Positions 1-10,670 of a stretch of 64,000 nucleotides of DNA are shown piece by piece. Made by a program: the position numbers and the translations under genes. Source of the stretch: Ceratotherium simum simum. Lineage: Eukaryota > Chordata > Mammalia > Perissodactyla > Rhinocerotidae. Every line of letters starts with the position of its first letter. Position 1 is the first letter of the stretch. The DNA is taken from positions 10,102,354-10,166,353 of the forward strand of contig NW_004454207.1 in NCBI RefSeq assembly GCF_000283155.1, written 5' to 3'. The notes beneath the pieces were generated by a model. It was not told where the DNA came from. It did not search any database and saw only the letters and a list, made by a program, of their open reading frames with translations.

Positions 1-250
1 AGAGACAAAGAAGGGAAATATATAATGATAAAAGGGACACTCCACCAAGAAGACATATCACTTATAAATATATATGCACCCAACATAGGAGCACTGAAGT
101 ACATAAAGCAATTATTAACAAACCTAAAACGAGACGTTAACAACAACACAATAATCGTTGGGGATCTTAATACCCCACTTACATCAATGGATAGATCATC
201 CAGACAAAAAGTCAATAAAGATATAATGGACTTAAATAAAAGCTCTGAAA
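1..250 (+). pseudogene. L1 ORF2 endonuclease-domain fragment
   Basis: The translation of 25-255 matches the exonuclease/endonuclease/phosphatase-type endonuclease of LINE-1 ORF2. It has an INIYAPN block followed by IIVGDLNTPLTSMDRSS, where the family usually has VGDFNTPL. This domain nicks target DNA during L1 insertion. The similarity stops near 245, where a different L1 5' region begins, so this is a separate broken copy that runs in from the left edge. A stop follows at 253. Not functional. Confidence 0.85.
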
Positions 251-479
251 ATTAAACTGTCATTAGGAACCACAGCCCAGAAAAGGAGACCAACACCTGT
301 GTTCCAAACCCAAACAGGGTGACTGTCTGCTAAAGTAAAAGATTTAAATAGGACTCTGAGTCTTCTAACACAATAGCAAAATGTCCAATATACAATAAAA
401 AATTACCCATAATTCCAAGAAGCAAGAATATCACAAGTTGAATGAGAAAAGAGAATCAACTGACACCAACACCAGGACG

Positions 480-1310
480 AGTCAGATGTTGGAATTATCA
501 GAGAAGGATTTTAAAGCAGCCATCATAAAAAAAAGGTTTCAATAATCAATTACAAATTCTCTCAAAAAAATGAAAAAAATTGGAAATCTCAGCAAAGAGC
601 CAAAAGTTATAAAAGAACCAAATGGAAATATAGAACTGAAAAATACAATAAGAGGTTTTAAAAAAATATCTTGCTGGATTGGCTCAATAGTAAAGTTTAG
701 ATGACATAGTACAGAATCAGTGAACTTGAGGACAGATTAATAAAATGGACCTAATCTCAAAAACAGAGAGAAAAATAGACTGAAAAAGAAAAACAAACCT
801 CAGATACCTGTGGGACAATGACAAAAGATTCAAGGTTCCTATCATCAGAATCATAGAAAGTAGGAGAAAAGGAATGGGGCTGAAAATATAAGAAGAAATA
901 ATGTCTGAAAACTTCCCAAATTTGGCAGAAGACAAGACTTAAGAAGATAAGTGATTTCCACGTAGGATAAATCCAAAAATATCCACACAAAGACACAACG
1001 TATTTAACCTTCTGTAAACCAAAGACAAAGAAAAAGTCTCTTGAAAACACAGCAAGAGAAACAACAAATTACCTACAGAAGAACACCAATTAGTATCTGA
1101 AACCATGAAGGACAGAAGGAAGTGACAAATATTTTTCAAGTGGTAAAAAAAAAGAACTGTCAACTTCAAATTCTATATCTGGTAAAACTATCTTTCAGGA
1201 ATGAAGGGAAAATAAAAATATTCTCAGATGAAGGAAAACTAAAAGGATTTGTCATTAGCAAATCTACCCTTAAAGATTGGCTAAAGGAATTTCTTTAAAC
1301 AACAAGGAAA
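480..1310 (+). pseudogene. L1 ORF1 relic
   Basis: Nucleotide similarity follows the L1M ORF1 path. A coiled-coil-encoding stretch covers about 580-800, including GAACTTGAGGACAGAT. The RNA-binding core (about 890-1060) includes AACTTCCCAAATTTGGCAGA, the codons for the NFPNLA motif. The C-terminal domain ends near 1300. ORF1 protein is the RNA chaperone of the L1 ribonucleoprotein. Stops and frameshifts are frequent and no open stretch survives on this strand. Confidence 0.75.
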
Positions 1311-2959
1311 TGATAAAGAAGGAATATAAGAGCATCAGGAAGAAAGAAATAACAATGAAAAGAGAAAAATATGGACATATAAAATAGATTATCCTCAGCA
1401 TGAGTTTTATAAATCATATGTGATAACTGAAACAAAAATTATAATTCCATCTGATACTCAAGAAAATGATATTTAAAAGTGGGGAGAGTAAATGAAATGG
1501 TAAATGGAATAATAAATGGATGTATGCTTTCATATTTCACTAGAAGTGGTAAAATGTTAATACCAGTAGACATCACACATATATACTGTAATACCCAGAT
1601 AAATTGCTATGAAAACTATAAAGGTATGCATTCAAAAACACTATAAATAAATAAAGATGGAATCGCAAGAAATATTCAAGTAACCCACAGGAAGGCATGA
1701 AAGAGAAACAAATGAATGAGAACCAGTAAAAACAAATAATAAAATGACATACTTAAGCTCTAAAATATCAATAAGCACCTTAAATGTAAATGGTCTAAAT
1801 AAACCAATGAAAAGACAGAGATTGGCAGAATAGCTAAAAAAAAATGACCCAACTATATGCTGTTTACAAGAAACTGACTTCAAATTCAACAACATAGGTG
1901 GGTTGAAAGTAAAAAGATGGATAAAGATATACTATGCAAACATCAAAAACAAGCAGAAGTGGCTATATGAATATCAGATAAAGTTGACTTTGAAACAAAT
2001 AAAACTGCAAAAGACAAAGAGGGCTACTACATAATGACAAAAGCATTAATATACCAGCAAGATAAAATGATCCTAAATGTGTACATACCAAACAAAAGAG
2101 CCTCATAATATATAAAGCAAAAACTGATAGAGCTGAAAGGAAAAATAGACAAATCTAAAATTATAGGTGGGTACCTCAAAACCACCTTCTCAACAATAGA
2201 CCTACTGGTTAGTAGACAGAAAAATCAGAAAGGATTGATATATATATAGAACACTCTACCCAACAACAGCAGAATACACAATTTGGGCCATAAAACAATC
2301 CTCAACAAATTTAAAAGAAGTGAAATCATACAGAATATGGTCTCCCACCATAGCAGAATCAAACTAGATATCAATAACAGAAAGACAACAGGAAAATATC
2401 TAAATACATGGAAACTAAATAACACACTTTTAAATAATCCATGGGTCCAAGAGGAAGTCTAAAAAGAAATTTAAAAATAGATAAAATTTAATTAAAATGA
2501 AAATACAAGTCAAAATATGTGAGATGCAGCTAAAGTAGTGCTGAGAGGAAAATTTATAGTATGAAATGCTTATTTAGAAATGAGACTGAGTCCAGCTGGC
2601 TAATTCTAAATACAAGTTTTTTCACTATAAAAAAGAAAGAAATGAGGAAAAGTAGCAAACCAATTGATCTAAGTTCCCACTGCAAGAAACTAGAAAAAGA
2701 GCAAACGAAACCCAATGCAAGCAGAGTAAAATAAATAATAAAGATCAGAAATTAGTGAAATTGAAAATAGGAAACAAAAGAGAAAATTAATGAAACAAAA
2801 AGCTGTTTCTTTGAAAAAGACAATAAAACTGAAATCCCTAGCAAGACTGACAAAAATAAAAAAGAGGGAGAGGACACAATCACCAATAGTATCAGGAATG
2901 AAATAGAGGCTACCACTAGAGATCATGAAGCTATTAGAATGATAATAAGGGAATAATAC

Positions 2960-3426
2960 TGTTATGAGTTGAATTGTGATTCCCCAAAAAAGACATGTTT
3001 AAGTCCTAACTCCTAGTATCTCACAATGGGACCTTATTTGGAAATAGAATCTTTACAGAGGTAATCAAGTTTAAATGGGGTCATTAGAGTGGGCTGTAAT
3101 CCAATATGACTGGTGTCCTTATAAAAAGGATAAATTTGAACACACATAGAGGAAGGACAATATGAAGAGATACAGGGAGAATGCCACGTGAAGATGGAGG
3201 CAGAGATTGGTATTATGCTGCCACAAGCCAAGGAACAACTGGGGCTACTAGAAGCTGGAAGAGTCAAGGAAGGATCCTTCTCCTACAGGTCTCAGAGGGA
3301 GCATGGCCCTGTCAACACCTTGATTTTGGACTTAGGATAGCCTCCAGTAGGAGACAATAAATTTCTGTTGTCCTAAGTTACCCAGTTTGTGATACTTTGT
3401 TATGACAGCCCTAGGAAATTAATACA
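2960..3426 (+). mobile_element. Solo LTR of MaLR (MLT1-like) type inside L1
   Basis: A 467 bp element begins TGTTATGAGTTGAATTGTG and ends AGGAAATTAATACA, so it has TG...CA termini. It contains the CTTATTTGGAAATAG and TGGTGTCCTTATAAAAAGG blocks and an AATAAA signal at 3356-3361, near the 3' end, as in mammalian MaLR/MLT LTRs. Flanking pentamers AATAC (2955-2959) and AATAT (3427-3431) are a likely 5 bp target duplication. L1 ORF2 similarity resumes immediately after it. Subfamily not certain. Confidence 0.75.
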
Positions 3427-5039
3427 AATATGAGCAACTTTATGCTCATAAATATGACAACTTAGAAGAAAGGAACCAATTCCTACCAAAATTCAACCAA
3501 GGTGAAATAAATCATCTGAATTGTCCTATTCAGGACATTGAATCTATAATTTAGAAGCTCCTGAAAAGGAAATCTCCAGGTCCAGATAGTTGCATAGGAG
3601 AATTCTGCAAAAAATTAAGGTAGAATTAACATCAATTTTACACAAACTCTTCCAGATAATAGAATAGGAGAGAACACTTCCCAACTCATTCTATGACACA
3701 AGTATTACTCTTATATCAAAACAAAGACAGTATTAAAAAAATAGTTAATGAAGAACATTTCTTATGAACTTATATACAAAATTCTCAAAAATAAATATTA
3801 GCAAACCAAATCCAAAAATGTATAAAAAGGTTTATATACCATGACCAAGGAGAATTTATTCCAGTTACGCAAGTTTGGTTTAACATATGAAAATCAATGT
3901 AATCCAACATATAAACAGATTAAAGAAGAAAAGTAAAATGATCATATCAATTGATATAGAAAAAGCATTTGACAAAATCCAATACCCATTCATGATAAAA
4001 ACTATCAGCAACTTAGGAATACAGGGAAATTACCTCAACTTGAAAAAGAGCATCTACACATTACCTACAGCTAACATCATACTTCATGGAGAAAGATTGA
4101 ATGTGCTCTCCTTAAGATTAGTAACAAGGGAAGGATGTCCATTCTCATCATTCTTATTCAAAATAGTGCTTAAAGTTAGAGCCACTGCAATAAGGCAAAA
4201 AAATAAATAAAAAGCATACAGTTTGGAAAGGAGAAAATAACACTGTTCCTATTTGTGGATGACATGATTATCTAATTAGGAAATCCCAAGGAATCTCCAA
4301 AAGAATCCTAGAACTAATAAGTGAGTTTGGAAAGGTCAGAAAATACAATATCAACACACAAAAATCAACTGCATTTTTATATACTAACAATGAACATGCA
4401 GAATTAAAAACATGATATCACTTATAATCACTCCAAAGAAAAGTAAATACTTAGTTATACATGTACCAAAACATGTAGATGTTTTGTATGCTGAAGATTT
4501 CAAAATGCTGATTAAAAAAATCAAAGATGATCTAAATAAATGGAGAGACATAAGGTGTCTATGTATTAGAGGAGTCAACATAGCACAGATGTCAATTCTT
4601 TCCAAATTGATTTATATGTTTAATATAATTCCTATCAAAATTTCAGCAATAGTTTTATAGATATAAGATTATTATTCTAAAATTGATATGACAAGGCACA
4701 GGCCCTAGAATACTTAAAACAATCTTGAAAAAGAAGAATAAAGTGGGAAGAATCACTCTACCCAATATTAAGACTTACTATATAGCTACATAATCAAAAC
4801 AATGTGGTATGAGCAGAAGGATAGACATATAGATCAATGTAATAGAATAGAGAATCTAGAAAAAGACCTAGGTCAATATGTTCAATTAATTTTTGACAAA
4901 AGTGCATGAGTAAAGCAATTCAAAGCAGGAAAGATACCCTTTTCAACAAGTGGTATTGGAGCAAATGGATACAAATGGGGGGGAATCCTTGACTTAATCC
5001 TCAAATGTTATACAAAAATTAACTCAAAATGGATAATGC

Positions 5040-5285
5040 GGGGCTGGCCCGGTGGCGCAGCAGTTAAGGGCGTGCTCCGTTTTGGCAGCCCAGGGTTTGC
5101 AGGTTCAGATCCCAGGCGTGCACCGACGCACCGCTTGTCAAAGCCATGCTGTGGCGGTGTCCCATATAAAAAGTAGAGGAAGATGGGCATGGATGTTAGC
5201 CCAGGGCCAATCTTCCTCAGCAAAAAAAGAGGAGGATTGGCATCAGATATTAGCTCAGGGCTGATCTTCCTCACAAAGAAAAAAG
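5040..5285 (+). mobile_element. ERE-type SINE (long tail A)
   Basis: tRNA-derived perissodactyl SINE. The head is GGGGCTGGCCCGGTGGCGCA, the A-box region is at about 5050-5068, and the B-box GGTTCAGATCC is at 5102-5112. Then come a body with CATATAAAAAGTAGAGGAAG and two imperfect repeats of the GTTAGC(C/T)CAGGG...TCTTCCTCA motif, and a short A-rich tail. I call this tail A. TSD GGATAATG is at 5031-5038 and 5286-5293. It was transcribed by Pol III and mobilised by the L1 machinery. It sits in the L1M 3' half. Confidence 0.93.
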
Positions 5286-5413
5286 GGATAATGTACTTAA
5301 ATGTAAAACATAAAACTATAAAACTTTCAGGAAAAAAAATAATAGGAGAAAATCTTCAGGATCTAAGGCTAGTTAAAGAGTTCTTATACTTGACACCAAA
5401 AACACAAACCATA

Positions 5414-5651
5414 GGGGCTGGCCCCGTGGCATAGCGGTTGAGTGCACGCGCTCTGCTGCTGGCGGCCCAAGTTCAGATCCCGGGTGCGCACCGACACATT
5501 GCTTGTCAGGCCATGCTGTGGCGGCGTCCCATATAAAGTGGAGGAAGATAGGACGGATGTTAGCCCAGGGCCAGTCTTCCTCAGCAAAAAGAGGGAGATT
5601 GGCATGGATGTTAGCTCAGGGCCAATCTTCCTCACAAAAAAAAAAAAAAAG
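5414..5651 (+). mobile_element. ERE-type SINE (tail A)
   Basis: Full-length copy with the GGGGCTGGCCCCGTGGC head, B-box GTTCAGATCCC near 5471 and a tail A body ending in an uninterrupted A run. The 11 bp TSD CACAAACCATA is found at 5403-5413 and 5652-5662. It is the second of three independent SINE insertions within 1 kb of the same L1. Confidence 0.94.
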
Positions 5652-5776
5652 CACAAACCATAAAAGGAGAAACTTGATAAATTTATCCAAAATTTCATGT
5701 CACATCAAGTACACGAAAGGATGTTCAACATCATTGACCATCATCGAAATGTAAATTAAAACCATAATGAGATAAA

Positions 5777-6025
5777 GGGGCCAGCCCGGTGGCACAAGCG
5801 GTTAAGTACGCACGCTCCTCTGTGGCGGCCCGGGCTTCGTCGATTCGGATCCTGGGCGTGCACCGACGCACTGCTTGGCAAGCCATGCTGTGGCAGCGTC
5901 CCATATAAAGTGGAGGAAGATGGGCACAGATGCTAGCGCTAGCTCAGGGCCAGTCTTCCTCAGCAAAAAAAGAGGAGGATTGGCAGATGTTAGCACAGGG
6001 CTGATCTCCTCACACACACAAAAAA
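5777..6025 (+). mobile_element. ERE-type SINE (tail A)
   Basis: Head GGGGCCAGCCCGGTGGCACA, tail A body, and a (CA)n/A-rich 3' end. Perfect TSD ACCATAATGAGATA at 5761-5774 and 6026-6039. It contains a small internal duplication (TGCTAGCGCTAGC, about 5931-5943) not seen in the other copies. L1 similarity resumes right after the second TSD copy (GATATCACTACACACCCATC). Confidence 0.94.
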
Positions 6026-6709
6026 ACCATAATGAGATATCACTACACACCCATCAGAATGGCTAAAACAAAAAATAGTGACAACACCAAATGCTGGTGA
6101 GGATGTAGAGAAAGTGGATTACTCACACGTTGCCAGTGGGAATGTAAAATAGTATAACCACTCTAGAAGACAGTTTAGCAATTTCTTTAAAAACTAAACA
6201 TGTGATTACCACATAAGCCAGAAACTGCACTCTTGGGTATTTATCTCAGAGAAATGACAACTTTCATTCACACAAAAATCTATACCCAAATGTTCATAGC
6301 AGCTTTATTCATAATAACCAATAACTGGAAACAACCCAGATGTCTTTCAACAGGTAAGTGATTAAACAAAGTATTGTATATTCATACAATGTAATACCAC
6401 TCAGCAATAAAAAGGAATGAACTATTGATACACAAAACAACTTGGATGAATTTCCAAAGAATTAAGCTGAATGAAAAAAGCCAATCCTAAAAGGTTACAT
6501 GCTGTATAATTCCATAATATAACATTTTGAAATGACAAAACTATAGAAACGGAGAACAGATTAGGTATCAGGATGAGGACTGGGTGGGGGGAGGGAGGTG
6601 GGCAACACAAGGAATCTTTGTAGTGACAGAATTGGCTTTTTTTCCTTGACTGTAGTAATGGATACACGAGCACATGTGATAAAATTATATAGAACTAAAT
6701 ACACTCACA

Positions 6710-6710
<1 letters not shown>

Positions 6711-6744
<34 letters not shown>
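6711..6744. repeat. (AC)17 microsatellite in L1 3' UTR
   Basis: Uninterrupted AC dinucleotide run of about 17 units, within the 3' UTR of the L1M. L1M 3' ends commonly carry a short CA tract at this place, so this is an expansion of an inherited tract. Likely length-polymorphic. Confidence 0.95.
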
Positions 6745-6748
<4 letters not shown>

Positions 6749-6950
6749 GAATATCAGTAAAACTGGGGAAATCTGAATTAGATTGGTGGATTATGCCAAT
6801 ATCATCCTTTGTGATATTGTACTATAGTTTTGCAAGATGTTACCATTAGGGAAAACTAGGTAAAGTGTACACTAGATTTCTCTGTGCTATTCTTACAACT
6901 GCATATGATCTACAATTATCTCAATAAAAATTTTCAGTTAAAAAAAAGGC

Positions 6951-7377
6951 TATGCAGAACTCACTGAGAGCAAGCAGGAAGTAATCTAAGCATTCTTTAT
7001 CCTCCCTTAAACAAAGACCTGACTTTTTGTTGGTATATATCCTTAGGACTTTAAAAACCTCTCATATTGCCACTTGTGTTTTGCCAGTACCTCCTCTATG
7101 AAGTGAAATGTACATAAGGCTTTGAAGTACTACAGTTTCTAAGTAATATTAGCAGAAAGAAAAATATCTTCAAATATCTTGTCAGAGTAGAAAGTAAAGA
7201 GGCTAAGGGTCTAAATCAATCGCCCATACTCTCTCAGCAAAATGTCAAACTTTCAAGGAAAAGATTAGGTAGCAGTTTTAAGAGAATTTTTTTTCTTTTT
7301 ATTTCTCTTTTTCTCCTATGATAATTTGATTCAGTGATTAAAATTTAGAATAAAAAAGACAAAGAATGAAAAGAGGC
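6951..7377. other. Unassigned intergenic sequence
   Basis: No gene or recognised repeat. A pyrimidine-rich stretch (TTTTTTTTCTTTTTATTTCTC, about 7288-7312) is the only compositional feature. Confidence 0.6.
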
Positions 7378-7542
7378 AGTAGACTCAGGATCCTGGACTC
7401 TAGTGTAAAATCGGCTACTATCTGTGTGAGTTTGGGCAGAACTACTCAATCTTTTTGCATCCCAATTTCCTGGTAAAAATGAAAGCATTAGACCAAACCC
7501 CAAGATCCCTTCCAGCTTGGAAATATTCTATGATCCTATGAA
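7378..7542 (+). mobile_element. MIR-family SINE fragment
   Basis: It follows the MIR order: ACTCAGGATCCTGGACTC, then CTGTGTGAGTTTGGGCA (MIR CTGTGTGACCTTGGGCA), then the block around CCAATTTCCTGGTAAAAATG (MIR CAGTTTCCTCATCTGTAAAATG). It ends with CCCTTCCAGCTTGGAAATATTC, seen in MIR3-like variants. Strongly diverged ancient SINE. Confidence 0.65.
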
Positions 7543-7916
7543 ATTTAAAATGTTGATGAAAGTATAGTTGACTATGTTTCATCCCATTCTTCATTAGACT
7601 TAATAAAGTTCTCCAGGATAACTTCAATTGGTAATCCAAACATTTCCTTCAGCTGTGTAGATGCCCCTCATTCCAGCATTAACTGTTCAGGTTTCATTAC
7701 AAAGTCTCTAAGTGATAACTAACTTTGAAGCAGCTCTCCAATATGGGCTCCATTACAATTCATACCAAACTGCTTCTATCAGCTTCAGATTTTTCTACTC
7801 TTTTTTTTTTTCCAGATACATGGAGTGTCATTTTAATGCTATTCCTAACCATTTCCTTTGGAGTTCTTCTTTTTCATTCACTCCATTGAATGACAGAAGT
7901 TTAAAGTGTAAAGAGA
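7543..7916. other. Unassigned sequence left of the inverted repeat
   Basis: No gene or named repeat seen. A 13-base T run lies near 7800-7812. Confidence 0.5.
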
Positions 7917-8203
7917 CTGGAGAGGATATCAACCATATAGCAGCTTCAAGACTTCTTAGCTGATAATGCTTTTGGGGGATCTTGCCCAATAGTCTTCTGG
8001 GGCTCAGATCTCCTCATTCTCAAGATAAGAGTTACGCTTTATACAGTGCAAAATTTTCTTTTTTCATATGACTCTTGCTTTATTAGACCACCCAGTCCCT
8101 TGCGAAAATCTAGGCTAGGAAAACTCTCAGTGGTATTCATCTCTTCTTACTATCTGAACCCCTGCCAAAAACCTTAAGTAACTTACTGAATCTCCAAGTC
8201 AGT
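7917..8203. repeat. Left arm of a ~290 bp imperfect inverted repeat
   Basis: The reverse complement of this segment aligns end to end with 9016-9313. Shared blocks after reverse-complementing include ACTGAGAGTTTTCCTAGCC, GGACTGGGTGGTCTAATAAA with GCAAGAGTCA, GAGATCTGAGCCCCAGAAGA, ATTGGGCAAGAT and AAGCTGCTATATG. By eye the central ~220 bp is about 85% identical with a few small gaps. I do not recognise it as a named family. It could be an inverted local duplication or two opposite copies of one old repeat. Confidence 0.85.
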
Positions 8204-8289
8204 GCCTCTTTTTCAAGGGGCAAACCTGGTTGTTGACCAAAATTCAATGTGTGGTGTCCTCCTTCATGATACTGTGAGGTGCCTACTAT

Positions 8290-8775
8290 GAAACTAGTCT
8301 GCTGTATTAGGTGGGTTTACTACAGTAATGCTGCTTAACAAAGACTTCTCCTAACCCCACCCCCCTCCAATTCTCAGTGGCTTACAACCACAAATATTTA
8401 TTTCTCTCTTATAGGTCTACAGGTCAGCTGTTGGTCAAATGGACTTGACTAGGCTTGCCTGGCTTGGCTTCTGGCTATGATTGACTGCGTGTCTATTTTG
8501 CACGTCTCTTCATTCTGAAACCAGCAGCCGCTCAACAATTCATGTTCTTTTCATGGCAGAGAATAGGTTTGCAAGAGGGCTGGCAGAAACATTCCATGTT
8601 TCTTTGAGGTTTATAACTGAAAACTGTCATACTTTCAATTCTGCCCACATTTCATTGGCTAAAGCAAATCATATGGCCAAACCAAACATTCAGTGGATTG
8701 AAGAAGTATATTCTATACATGGAAAATCCATGGCAAAGACAGAGAGGGAAAGAAGAATTGAGAACAAATAATACC
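8290..8775 (-). mobile_element. Probable LTR (MaLR/MLT-like), antisense
   Basis: The pattern is TAATGCTGCTTAACAAAG, then CTCAGTGGCTTACAACCACA with AATATTTATTTCTCTC, then TTCATTGGCTAAAGCAAATC with ATATGGCCAAACC. It reads as the reverse complement of an LTR whose 3' end has an AATAAA signal and a TAAGCCACTGAG-like block. Diverged, and the exact family is not assigned. It occupies most of the spacer between the inverted repeat arms. Confidence 0.5.
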
Positions 8776-9015
8776 ATCTATGACTTCTGCTTACTACTAT
8801 AAAGAGAAAAGAATAAGTGCAACTAGCACTACTCTAAGTTAAAGGCATTTTACTTTTTCACCTTGCTGTTGGAGAGTGAGAATCTGGGTTTTAGAAATGT
8901 GCTCTCAGTTCCAATGATCTCTTCATTCTTTCTCCCTGCCTAGACTCAGAGGGCCTGATCAAACAGCCTGTGCTGACATCCCAGTGCTTCCAAAGTATAA
9001 GGTGGGAAAGATGCT
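8776..9015. other. Unassigned sequence in the inverted repeat spacer
   Basis: No gene or recognised repeat. It lies between the LTR-like element and the right arm. Confidence 0.5.
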
Positions 9016-9313
9016 CTGACTTGGAGGTCTAATAATGATATTTAGGGTTTGGGGTAGGGGATGGGGATCAGGTAGTACGAGGAGATGAGTACAACTGAGA
9101 GTTTTCCTAGCCTTGATTTTCTTAAAGGACTGGGTGGTCTAATAAAGCAAGAGTCACAGGAAAAAAAATAGAAATTTTGAACTATGTCAAGGGTAACTCT
9201 TACCTCAAGAACAGTGAGATCTGAGCCCCAGAAGAACATTGGGCAAGATTCTCCAAAAGCACTAGCAGCTAAGAAATCTTAAAGCTGCTATATGTGATTG
9301 ATATACTCTCCAG
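9016..9313. repeat. Right arm of the imperfect inverted repeat
   Basis: Reverse-complement partner of 7917-8203. The spacer is 812 bp. Similarity is strongest over about 9090-9313 and weaker, but still aligned, over 9016-9090 (CTGACTTGGAG ... GGGATGGGGATCAGGTAGTA). It stops being obvious just past CTCTCCAG at 9306-9313. Confidence 0.85.
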
Positions 9314-9369
9314 TAGAAGAGTCTCCACCTTAAAATGCAAAATAGCCTCCCTGCACCCCTAGTTCCATT

Positions 9370-9495
9370 CCCCCTCATTCTCTCAAATGAGATTCAAAAA
9401 GATGTAATGACTTGCCCAAAGGCAGAGAATGTTAGTGCCAGAGGTAGCATAAACCTTTGGCTGAAGTCTGTGGTTGACTCCCGACACTCACCAGG
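9370..9495 (-). mobile_element. MIR fragment, antisense
   Basis: AAATGAGATTCAAAAAGATG, then TAATGACTTGCCCAAAGGCA, then the GTAGCATAAACCTTTGGCTG region follows the reverse-complement MIR core (GAGGTTAAGTGACTTGCCCAAGGTCA). Highly diverged. Its orientation mirrors the MIR at 7378-7542, as expected if the inverted duplication were larger than its clearly alignable part. Confidence 0.5.
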
Positions 9496-10028
9496 ATCAG
9501 AACTGCCACTAAGGAGTATTTTGGAAATTTGAGGGGGAATTTTTAATTTTCACAATGATTTGGGGATGATACTGGCATTTGGTGGGTCAGGAATGACAGA
9601 TATCTTACAATGAGTAGGATACTGACAAAAAAACAAACAACTGTTCTACATCCCACATAAGTTTCTAATGTCTTGCCAGACAGTCATGTAGATGAAAATC
9701 CCATTTATAAGTATTTACACCTAGAACCTAACTCCATGTCACACAAAGTGTTTTCTACAAGGTGTCAATTTGCACTGAATTTTCTAGAAATGCAATCACT
9801 GTATAAATCAAAAGAAGATTGTATTTTCTTTCATGAGTTTTGTTTCGATCTTTACCAAGAGTTGTTTACCTTTCAAGAAAACCATATCCCTAAGGCAATG
9901 CTGCATACGTATTTAAGTCACCAATACAACACATCTGTATCAGTCTGCGGCTATAGCTGTTGTATTCATACTGATTATAATTATGGATGCAAGCAATGGA
10001 CATCATGTCTTAAAGTATAGTCACGCCT
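9496..10028. other. Unassigned sequence with a 115-codon ORF of no known similarity
   Basis: An open frame at 9673-10020 on the + strand encodes 115 residues, the longest gap-free frame here outside recognised repeats. I see no domain, signal peptide or membrane segment, no splice context and no resemblance to a known family. In AT-rich mammalian DNA such a length arises by chance, so I do not call it a gene. Confidence 0.5.
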
Positions 10029-10143
10029 AAACCCATATTGAAACATACTATACATTATATATTTCTATATAATGTATTACATGGAATAAAACTCATATTA
10101 TTGAAACACATTACATGTAATAAAACACACATCACTGAAACAT
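10029..10143. repeat. Imperfect 34 bp tandem repeat, about 2.5 copies
   Basis: Units 10076-10109 and 10110-10143 share ATTACATG(G/T)AATAAAAC and then (A/C)T(A/C)A-type positions and (A/C)TGAAACA. A partial upstream copy (CATATTGAAACATA, 10034-10047) precedes a palindromic AT stretch (ATTATATATTTCTATATAAT). Confidence 0.75.
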
Positions 10144-10448
10144 TTATTGTAAATTACTTTCCTTTTATTTCTCTTTTATATTACAATTTGGATATTTTAT
10201 TGCAATTTTAAAACTTACTGCATAAGTAGGTTATATTATATATGAATTTCATTTCAGCATAATAAGGAGTGCCTACAAAATTATTTGTTATAAAAAGAGA
10301 GCATTGGTTTTGATGGGTTTAAGAATCCCACTCTATGCCATCCTGCTGTTTCTTTTCCCCCATCTCCTTAAAAATGACTCATAGTCAGTGTCAATTCTTG
10401 ATTAACAATTTAGAATTGTAAAATTAGTGACATAAAATTTAATGAAGA

Positions 10449-10655
10449 GGGCCGGCCCCGTGGCTTAGTGGTTAAGTGCGCACGTTCTGCTGCTGGCGGC
10501 CCGGGTTCAGATCCCAGGTGCGCACCAACACACCGCTTCTCCGGTCATGCTGAGGCCGCGTCCCACATACAGCAACTAGAAGGAGGTGCAGCTATGACAT
10601 ACAACTATCTACTGGGGCTTTGAGGGAATAAATAAATAAATAAAATTATTAAAAA
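10449..10655 (+). mobile_element. ERE-type SINE (tail B)
   Basis: Same tRNA-like head as the other SINEs (GGGCCGGCCCCGTGGCTTAG, B-box GGTTCAGATCC near 10504) but a different 3' part: CTTCTCCGGTCATGCTGAGG, CAACTAGAAGGAGGTGCAGC, ACTATCTACTGGGGCTTTG and an (AAAT)n tail. I call this tail B. TSD AAAATTTAATGAAGA at 10434-10448 and 10656-10670 is perfect over 15 bp, so this is a fairly young insertion. Confidence 0.95.
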
Positions 10656-10670
10656 AAAATTTAATGAAGA

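Larger units (their letters stand above)
1740..6480 (+). pseudogene. L1 ORF2 relic (endonuclease plus reverse transcriptase)
   Basis: The endonuclease region starts near 1740. The longest surviving open piece is 3887-4210 (107 codons), in the reverse transcriptase domain: it carries [25 protein letters not shown] and the later block matching the usual [18 protein letters not shown], here decayed. The catalytic box at about 4252-4272 reads FVDDMI, so the aspartate pair is kept but the usual FADD alanine is valine. An in-frame stop follows within a few codons. A second open piece (4412-4660) covers the downstream part of the domain. The ORF is cut by one LTR and three SINEs and is non-functional. 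Confidence 0.82.
250..6950 (+). mobile_element. Decayed near full-length L1M LINE hosting one LTR and three SINEs
   Basis: The L1 order is complete: 5' leader and ORF1 region (about 300-1320), inter-ORF segment (about 1320-1740), ORF2 endonuclease region (about 1740-2470), reverse transcriptase region (about 3840-4340), ORF2 C-terminal region (to about 6480), and a 3' UTR ending in an A-rich tail near 6950. The 3' UTR has the (CA)n tract and the GATGTTACCATT block typical of L1MB/L1MC-type ends. Every reading frame is broken. Insertions at 2960-3426, 5040-5285, 5414-5651 and 5777-6025 can be removed to rejoin the element. Exact subfamily not determined. Confidence 0.88.

Noticed and set aside
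9673..10020. 115-codon open frame on the + strand
   Set aside because: No recognisable domain, no splice or promoter context, AT-rich codon make-up, and a length that occurs by chance in 64 kb.
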